NCBI GenBank assembly: GCA_002733155.1
Contig: NVUO01000008.1
Location: forward strand, 28,409-38,838
Direction: 5' to 3'
Source of the DNA: Sulfurimonas sp.
Lineage (GTDB): Bacteria; Campylobacterota; Campylobacteria; Campylobacterales; Sulfurimonadaceae
Length of the DNA: 10,430 nucleotides
The notes beneath the pieces were generated by a model. It made no database searches and was not told the origin of the DNA. It saw only the letters and a list, made by a program, of their open reading frames with translations. The translations under genes were made by a program, and so were the position numbers. The first letter of the stretch is position 1, and each line of letters opens with the position of its first letter. Positions 6,069 through 10,430 of this stretch are shown here, piece after piece.

Positions 6069-7148
6069 ATGCATAAAATATATCTAATTTTATTATTTTC
6101 ACTATCCATCTTCGCTAATGATGGGGTTCATAAGTTTGCTCCAAGTTCAGAATGTAAACAATGTCATACTAAAATTTATGATGAATTCTCTTCATCTATG
6201 CATGCAAACACTACACCTGATAAAGATGTTATTCACAAGGCTATCTGGGATAAACATCCTGCAAATAAAAAAATGAATAGATATATCTGTGGAAAATGTC
6301 ATACACCAGCTGCTAACAACTTAGATAAAATGTTAACAAAAGGCTCTATAGCTAAGGCAGATGTAAACAATAAAACTCATCAGGAGGCTATTAGCTGTGC
6401 GTATTGTCATAGAATTAAAGCTATCAAAAAAGGTAAAAGGACTAATACAAATATTATTAATAAACAGGAAAAAGCCTATTATACAAGTCTAAAAAATAAG
6501 ATAAACCCATCATATCATAAACTTATAGAAGATAAAAATCAGTTTATGAAAAGTGGTAATAGCTGTATAGGTTGTCATTCTCACAAAATGAATAAACACT
6601 CTTTAAATGTTTGTTCAACTGAGATAAACAACAAAAATGGTGCAGATAACTGTGTATCTTGCCATATGCCTAAGATAGATGGTCATGCTTTTCATGGTTT
6701 TGCCGGAAGCCACTTCAACTCTGAAATGTTAACTAAGTATGTAGATATATCAGTTAGTAAAAATGCCCATAACTTTAGCGTAAATATAAACAATAAAAGC
6801 TCTCACTCCCTACTTCTTCACCCACTACGAGTAGCTGTTTTAAAGATGAGCATAACTAGGGCTAAAAAAACTATAAAAATTAAAAAAGAAGTATTTGTAA
6901 GAATTATTGGAAAAGATAATAAGCCAGCTATGCCTTGGATAGCTGATGCAGTTTTGAAAAACACTATGATTCAAGCGAATGAAAAACGTTCAGTTAAAAG
7001 AAACTTCACACTTCAAAAAGGTGATAAACTAAATGTAGTACTTGGTTGGTTTTTAGTAAATCCAAAAGCTCTAAAGAAGTTAGGACTTCAAAATGAAGAA
7101 GTAGCTACTAAGTTTAATGTATTTAAGAAACAAAGTTTTGAGTTTTAA
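6069..7148 (+). CDS. Secreted pentahaem c-type cytochrome (cytochrome c554-like)
   Basis: A 359-residue protein with a short Sec signal peptide (hydrophobic LILLFSLSIFA, likely cleavage after residue 16) and five CxxCH haem-attachment sites: C29-H33, C74-H78, C110-H114, C166-H170 and C195-H199. Additional histidines, notably in HAFHGFAGSH (206-215), are candidate distal ligands. The haem region (about 20-215) resembles the cytochrome c554 type of periplasmic electron carrier or reductase. The C-terminal 140 residues contain no haem motif and read as a beta-rich domain. It acts in the periplasm in electron transfer; the partner and substrate cannot be named. It is monocistronic as far as seen, divergent from the LRV operon, and has a good Shine-Dalgarno sequence. 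Nothing links it functionally to its neighbours. Confidence 0.88.
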   Translation: MHKIYLILLFSLSIFANDGVHKFAPSSECKQCHTKIYDEFSSSMHANTTPDKDVIHKAIWDKHPANKKMNRYICGKCHTPAANNLDKMLTKGSIAKADVNNKTHQEAISCAYCHRIKAIKKGKRTNTNIINKQEKAYYTSLKNKINPSYHKLIEDKNQFMKSGNSCIGCHSHKMNKHSLNVCSTEINNKNGADNCVSCHMPKIDGHAFHGFAGSHFNSEMLTKYVDISVSKNAHNFSVNINNKSSHSLLLHPLRVAVLKMSITRAKKTIKIKKEVFVRIIGKDNKPAMPWIADAVLKNTMIQANEKRSVKRNFTLQKGDKLNVVLGWFLVNPKALKKLGLQNEEVATKFNVFKKQSFEF

Positions 7149-7191
7149 AGTGTCACTGAAAGCTCTGAATGTCATTCTAAACTCTATTTTC
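7149..7191. repeat. Degenerate partial copies of the 70-bp repeat
   Basis: Directly after the cytochrome stop codon, GTCACTGAAAG (7152-7162) and GTCATTCTAAACTC (7171-7184) look like worn starts of the GTCATTCC unit that begins cleanly at 7192. The stretch holds no gene and is probably the decayed left edge of the tandem array. Confidence 0.4.
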
Positions 7192-7532
7192 GTCATTCCA
7201 AGTTTGACTTGGAATCTAGTCTTTAGACCCTGAATCGAGTTCAGGGTGACGTAATACAACTGTCATTCCAAGTTTGACTTGGAATCTAGTCTTTAGACCC
7301 TGAATCGAGTTCAGGGTGACGTAATACAACTGTCATTCCAAGCTTGACTTGGAATCTAGTCTTTAGACCCTGAATCGAGTTCAGGGTGACGTAATACAAC
7401 TGTCATTCCAAGCTTGACTTGGAATTTAGTCTTAGACCCTGAATCGAGTTCAGGGTGACGTAATACAACTGTCATTCCAAGCTTGACTTGGAATCTAGTC
7501 TTAGACCCTGAATCAAGTTCAGGGTTACGTAA
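7192..7532. repeat. Five tandem 70-bp double-hairpin units between convergent genes
   Basis: Units start at 7192, 7262, 7332, 7402 and 7471; the fourth has lost one T and is 69 bp, and the last is cut short. Each unit contains hairpin ATTCCAAG-loop-CTTGGAAT, then hairpin CCCTGAA-loop-TTCAGGG, bounded by GTCA and TGAC, so the transcript or single strand can fold into a three-way junction. Units 1 and 2 are identical, unit 3 differs by one base, and units 4 and 5 carry more changes. The array lies between two converging genes and could terminate or stabilise both transcripts, though no T-tract follows the stems. The design resembles dispersed palindromic repeats (compare the ATTCC...GGAAT dRS3 element of Neisseria). 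The last unit supplies the stop codon of the epimerase gene. Confidence 0.93.
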
Positions 7533-8556
7533 TTAAATCTAATTTTATCTCATATCCATCATATATAAAATCTAACTCATCTGATGGCTCCTTATAAAGT
7601 AAAGGGCTGTCTAAATCTATATATTTTATTACATCTAAATAAGCTAAACTCAAATGCAGAGCTATATTTATAGATATTGGACCCTCTAACATTGAACCTA
7701 ACATACATTTTATATTATTATCTCTTGCATATTCTAAAATTTCTATAGCCTTAGTTATACCGCCACACTTCATAAGTTTAATATTTATCATATCAGCTGA
7801 GTTTGAATCTATCACTTTTTTTACATCATCTAAAGTGAAAATAGATTCATCAGCCATTATATTAATCATAGACCTTGAGGTTATTTTTTGTAAATCTTCT
7901 AAATTTTGTGCTTGAACTGGTTGCTCTATCAATTCTATATCCAAATCTTTAACAGATTCTATATAAAACAGGCTCTGCTTCAAGTCCCAGGCTTGATTTG
8001 CATCTATTAATAACTTAGCAAATTTTAGTTCAGTAGATAAAGTCCTTGTTACTTCTATAGCATGATTTATATCTTCACCTAGTTTCACCTTTAAAATCCA
8101 CATATTATTTTTAAGTGCCTCTTTTGCATCAAAAATCATTTTTTCTTTTTCATTTAGACTTATTGTTACATCTGTATATATTTTTTGGGACTTTTTTGCT
8201 CCAAAAAATTTGTAAAGAGCTTTATTTTGTTTTTGTGCTAAAAGTGATACAAATGCCATATCTAAAGATGCTTTTGCACTTGAACCAATAGATAAGTTAT
8301 GCAAAACTTCTAAGGCCTCTTTTATACCTAGACCTAATAAAAAAAATTTGCTGGATTCTATAGAATCTAAGATAGTATCTATATCCTCACCTGTAATAGC
8401 CTTTGTAGCTGGAGCTTCTCCAAAGGCTAAAAGATTATTATCACATACTATTTTTACTCTTACAAACTCTATCTCTTTTACCTTACGCAAGGATGTAATA
8501 AATGGAGTTTTAAGTTTTATATATTTTATCTGTGTATCTATAGATATTATTTTCAT
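7525..8556 (-). CDS. Dipeptide epimerase (L-Ala-D/L-Glu epimerase type, enolase superfamily)
   Basis: A 343-residue cytosolic enzyme of the muconate-lactonising branch of the enolase superfamily. The capping domain spans about 1-120 and the barrel about 125-343. Catalytic and metal residues are all present: K156-x-K158 (LKVKLG), D185 in IDANQAW, E211 in EQP, D236 in ADES, and K260 in NIKLMKCGG. D314-x-D316 (DLDSP) matches the DxD that holds the dipeptide amino group in known L-Ala-D/L-Glu epimerases (YkfB/YcjG), so conversion of L-Ala-D-Glu from peptidoglycan to L-Ala-L-Glu is the likely reaction. It is the last gene of the amidase-DUF819 operon, overlapping the previous stop by ATGA, so translation is coupled. 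Its stop codon lies inside the fifth 70-bp repeat unit, where a G-to-T change creates it. Exact dipeptide preference is not certain. Confidence 0.9.
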   Translation of the reverse strand: MKIISIDTQIKYIKLKTPFITSLRKVKEIEFVRVKIVCDNNLLAFGEAPATKAITGEDIDTILDSIESSKFFLLGLGIKEALEVLHNLSIGSSAKASLDMAFVSLLAQKQNKALYKFFGAKKSQKIYTDVTISLNEKEKMIFDAKEALKNNMWILKVKLGEDINHAIEVTRTLSTELKFAKLLIDANQAWDLKQSLFYIESVKDLDIELIEQPVQAQNLEDLQKITSRSMINIMADESIFTLDDVKKVIDSNSADMINIKLMKCGGITKAIEILEYARDNNIKCMLGSMLEGPISINIALHLSLAYLDVIKYIDLDSPLLYKEPSDELDFIYDGYEIKLDLIT

Positions 8557-9683
8557 TTTGCCAACATTATAAGTATATTTCCAACAGCTAATCCACCAAA
8601 TGTCCCAATAATATAACCCATTATAGCCATCAATACACCTACGCTTACTAAAGCTTTATCATAAGTAGCAGCTAAAATAGGGGCTGAGGCTATTCCACCT
8701 ATATTTGACAAAGATGCTACAGCTACAGAAAATAAATCTAACTTAAAAATCTTAGCACCAATAATCATAATAATTGCATGAATTAGAAGTATCAAAAAAC
8801 CAGCTAATACATATGTACCAAGGGATTCAAAACTCTCAAAAACAGCCTTTGAACCAATAAGTGCTATTATTACATAAAGCATAGTTGTAGCTACCTCACT
8901 TGAGCCATTTAGAGTTTTTAAAGCTGTAAATGAGCCTATAACTCCAAGCAATGAGGCTATTATAACTATAGTAGTAGTTTGGTTTAAAAAAGTAATATTA
9001 TGACTTAAAACCTGTGAAAACATAGATGCAAATAGTGCAAAAAAGATTAATAACCAATACCTTTTTGCACCCATATGACAGGCACAGCCAATATCACCCA
9101 TATGTACCTTATTTTTTTCACTGCCTGTAAACTTGTTAAAGTATGAAGCAAATGGTACTAAAAATAATAAAAACATAACCCAGATTGTATAATTAACACT
9201 ATCAACTATAAGTGCATAACCAAAGGCCTCATGAGATACATTTAAGGCTGAACCTACAGCTATCATATTTGCAGTACCACCCATCCATGATCCAGCTAAG
9301 GCACCAAAGGCTGAAGCCTCAGTTGCACAAAAGTCAAAAAGATATGAAATAAATATAAAAGCAAAGGCTATAGAGGCTACTGCCAATACATAAGAGATTA
9401 GTAGGGGACGACCAAGTTTTAAAAAATGTCTTAAATCAACTTGCAATAACATCAAAAAAAGCATAGCTGGGAGTAAGTTTGTTTTAGTAGTCTTATATAT
9501 AGCATTAATCTCTTCGTTATACTCAAATATACCCATACTAGCTAAAGCCATAGAGAATGCATAAATCATAACAACTGAGGGAATAAATTTAAAAATCTTC
9601 CAAGAAAACTTTGATTCTAAAAGATAAAAAAAGGTAGCTAAAAATGCAAGACTAAATAGGTATACAAGTGGATTACTTATCAT
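8553..9683 (-). CDS. DUF819-family inner-membrane protein (putative transporter)
   Basis: A 376-residue integral membrane protein with about 10-11 hydrophobic helices, of the DUF819 (YjcL-like) family. The helices, the conserved GSWMGGTANM stretch (131-140) and the length fit the family. The family's substrate is not established to my knowledge; placement between a cell-wall amidase and an epimerase of murein dipeptides suggests transport of a murein peptide or breakdown product (inference). A cytosolic or periplasmic loop contains GCACHMG (C200, C202, H203), an unusual cluster of possible metal ligands. I chose the ATG at 9683 over that at 9704 because AAGGGA (complement 9688-9693) sits 4 bases before it and the first helix follows directly. 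It then overlaps the amidase gene by 11 bases, and the epimerase by 4 at the other end. Confidence 0.85.
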   Translation of the reverse strand: MISNPLVYLFSLAFLATFFYLLESKFSWKIFKFIPSVVMIYAFSMALASMGIFEYNEEINAIYKTTKTNLLPAMLFLMLLQVDLRHFLKLGRPLLISYVLAVASIAFAFIFISYLFDFCATEASAFGALAGSWMGGTANMIAVGSALNVSHEAFGYALIVDSVNYTIWVMFLLFLVPFASYFNKFTGSEKNKVHMGDIGCACHMGAKRYWLLIFFALFASMFSQVLSHNITFLNQTTTIVIIASLLGVIGSFTALKTLNGSSEVATTMLYVIIALIGSKAVFESFESLGTYVLAGFLILLIHAIIMIIGAKIFKLDLFSVAVASLSNIGGIASAPILAATYDKALVSVGVLMAIMGYIIGTFGGLAVGNILIMLAK

Positions 9684-10335
9684 TAAATCCCTTGCAAGGT
9701 GCATCTTTTAATCCATATATATTAGCCCTTAAGTCTTTCATAAATTCAGAACCTGGATCATACTTTTTAGTCCTATATGTATCATCTTTTTCTAACCATA
9801 AAGAAGTATTTTCAAAACATCTATATTCACTATGTGCAACTAGATATCCTAAAGTATCTATCTTTTTTTGCAAATATCTTATTAATAAAATATTTGATAC
9901 TAACTGTTCAACTGTTAAATCTGCTATATTTTTCTCACCACCAACATTTTCTATGCCTATAGAGTTATAGTTTAAACCTATCACATGCCTAGCCATAATA
10001 TCTAAGGGCATTAGCTGATGAATAGTCCCATCACGTTCTATCATAAAGTGAGTCGATACATTTAAAGCCGAAGCCTTAGATATATCAGCCCTATCATTTG
10101 GAAGAATTTCATCTACAAATCTTTTTATAGAGTTTTCATAAGTTTTTATAGCTGTAAAATGCACTAATATTATTTTAGGTACTATTTTAATATCTTTAGC
10201 ATCTATATCATAATGAGATTTTATATACTCTTTTGTAAGTTGTATTCTTTTTTTACCAAAGAATATAGGCGTTTGTTTTATTTGTAAAGCAAAAAGTGAT
10301 GAAAGAAGAAAAATAGATAACAGTAAAATTTTCAA
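9673..10335 (-). CDS. Secreted N-acetylmuramoyl-L-alanine amidase (Amidase_2/AmpD-like)
   Basis: A 220-residue zinc amidase that cuts the bond between MurNAc and L-Ala of peptidoglycan. Numbering from the TTG at 10335, the zinc ligands are H59 (ILVHFTA), H168 (AHSEYR) and D193 (KYDPG), with catalytic E129 in GIEN and a conserved H117. The stretch between H168 and D193 is longer than in AmpD. The start is chosen at TTG because an AGGG Shine-Dalgarno sequence lies just upstream and the product begins with a clean signal peptide (KILLLSIFLLSSLFA, cleavage before LQIKQ). The longer frame from an ATG at 10407 would add 24 residues ahead of the signal and run into the divergent gene. The signal places it in the periplasm, unlike cytosolic AmpD. 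It is the first gene of an operon with DUF819 and the epimerase. Confidence 0.87.
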   Translation of the reverse strand: MKILLLSIFLLSSLFALQIKQTPIFFGKKRIQLTKEYIKSHYDIDAKDIKIVPKIILVHFTAIKTYENSIKRFVDEILPNDRADISKASALNVSTHFMIERDGTIHQLMPLDIMARHVIGLNYNSIGIENVGGEKNIADLTVEQLVSNILLIRYLQKKIDTLGYLVAHSEYRCFENTSLWLEKDDTYRTKKYDPGSEFMKDLRANIYGLKDAPCKGFNDK

Positions 10336-10352
10336 AATAAACCCTAAATTTT

Positions 10353-10393
10353 TTGATAGTTTAACATATAGAGGGTAAAATACTGGACAAGGA
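10353..10393 (+). promoter_or_regulatory. Promoter and ribosome binding site of the right-edge gene
   Basis: TTGATA (10353-10358) and TAAAAT (10376-10381) are separated by 17 bases, a good sigma-70 promoter. Transcription would start near 10388, and AAGGA (10389-10393) sits 7 bases before a TTG start at 10401. The oppositely oriented amidase start is only 65 bases away, so the two promoters overlap. Confidence 0.45.
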
Positions 10394-10400
10394 TATAGTT

Positions 10401-10430
10401 TTGGCAAAAAAATACATAATTTTAGATACA
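10401..10430 (+). CDS. Start of a gene leaving the window, possibly PIN-domain/PhoH-type protein
   Basis: From TTG at 10401 the frame reads MAKKYIILDT up to the window edge. A short basic start followed by a hydrophobic strand and LDT is how PIN domains, including PIN-PhoH ATPases, usually begin (the aspartate is a metal ligand). The call is supported by a good promoter and a Shine-Dalgarno sequence at the right distance. Ten residues are too few for a firm assignment. Confidence 0.42.
   Translation, partial: MAKKYIILDT

Noticed and set aside
7192-7532. CRISPR array
   Set aside because: The 70-bp units follow each other with no unique spacers, and no cas genes are present.
8348-8572. 74-residue plus-strand frame
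   Set aside because: It overlaps the epimerase N-terminus in antisense and has no support.
9668-9970. 100-residue plus-strand frame opposite the amidase
   Set aside because: It lies antisense to the conserved amidase motifs and has no motif or ribosome binding site of its own.
10336-10407. N-terminal extension of the amidase from the ATG at 10407
   Set aside because: It would put 24 residues ahead of a clear signal peptide, cross the divergent promoter, and ignore the Shine-Dalgarno sequence placed for the TTG at 10335.

Overview
The window is AT-rich and carries a patchwork of genes typical of a Campylobacterota (epsilonproteobacterial) genome of the Sulfurimonas/Sulfurovum/Arcobacter kind. 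This placement is an inference from base composition, protein character, the multihaem cytochrome and the cell-wall genes; no rRNA or other marker gene is present to confirm it.

Left part (1-2375). The window opens inside the 3' half of a type III restriction endonuclease gene (res), with the last helicase motifs and the C-terminal PD-(D/E)XK nuclease. An approximately 850-base stretch without an intact gene follows. It holds a hairpin-forming repeat and a dead transposable element of about 566 bp with matching inverted ends. The element's transposase lacks its catalytic core and is broken by stops and frame changes. A second inverted repeat lies outside the element ends, and its right arm is the 3' end of the neighbouring VWA gene.

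Centre (2376-5956, minus strand). A compact three-gene operon runs LRV-repeat protein with an unusual N-terminal domain, then a MoxR-type AAA+ ATPase, then a DUF2201/VWA protein. ATPase plus VWA is a known chaperone-like pairing. The third protein is probably the target-recognition or scaffold component. The VWA protein has a degenerate metallopeptidase motif and an acidic tetrapeptide linker encoded by a 12-bp minisatellite. Lying next to a type III restriction gene and mobile-element debris, this operon is the best candidate here for a poorly described system.

Right-centre (5957-7532). A secreted five-haem cytochrome c is transcribed divergently from the operon. It is followed by five near-identical 70-bp tandem units made of two strong hairpins. 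These lie between two convergent genes and run into the stop codon of the second.

Right (7525-10335, minus strand). An overlapping operon encodes a secreted Amidase_2 (N-acetylmuramoyl-L-alanine amidase), a DUF819 membrane protein and an L-Ala-D/L-Glu-type dipeptide epimerase. Together these suggest release, membrane passage and catabolism of cell-wall peptides. At the right edge a divergent gene begins from a TTG codon behind a good promoter; its first ten residues look like a PIN-domain/PhoH-type protein.
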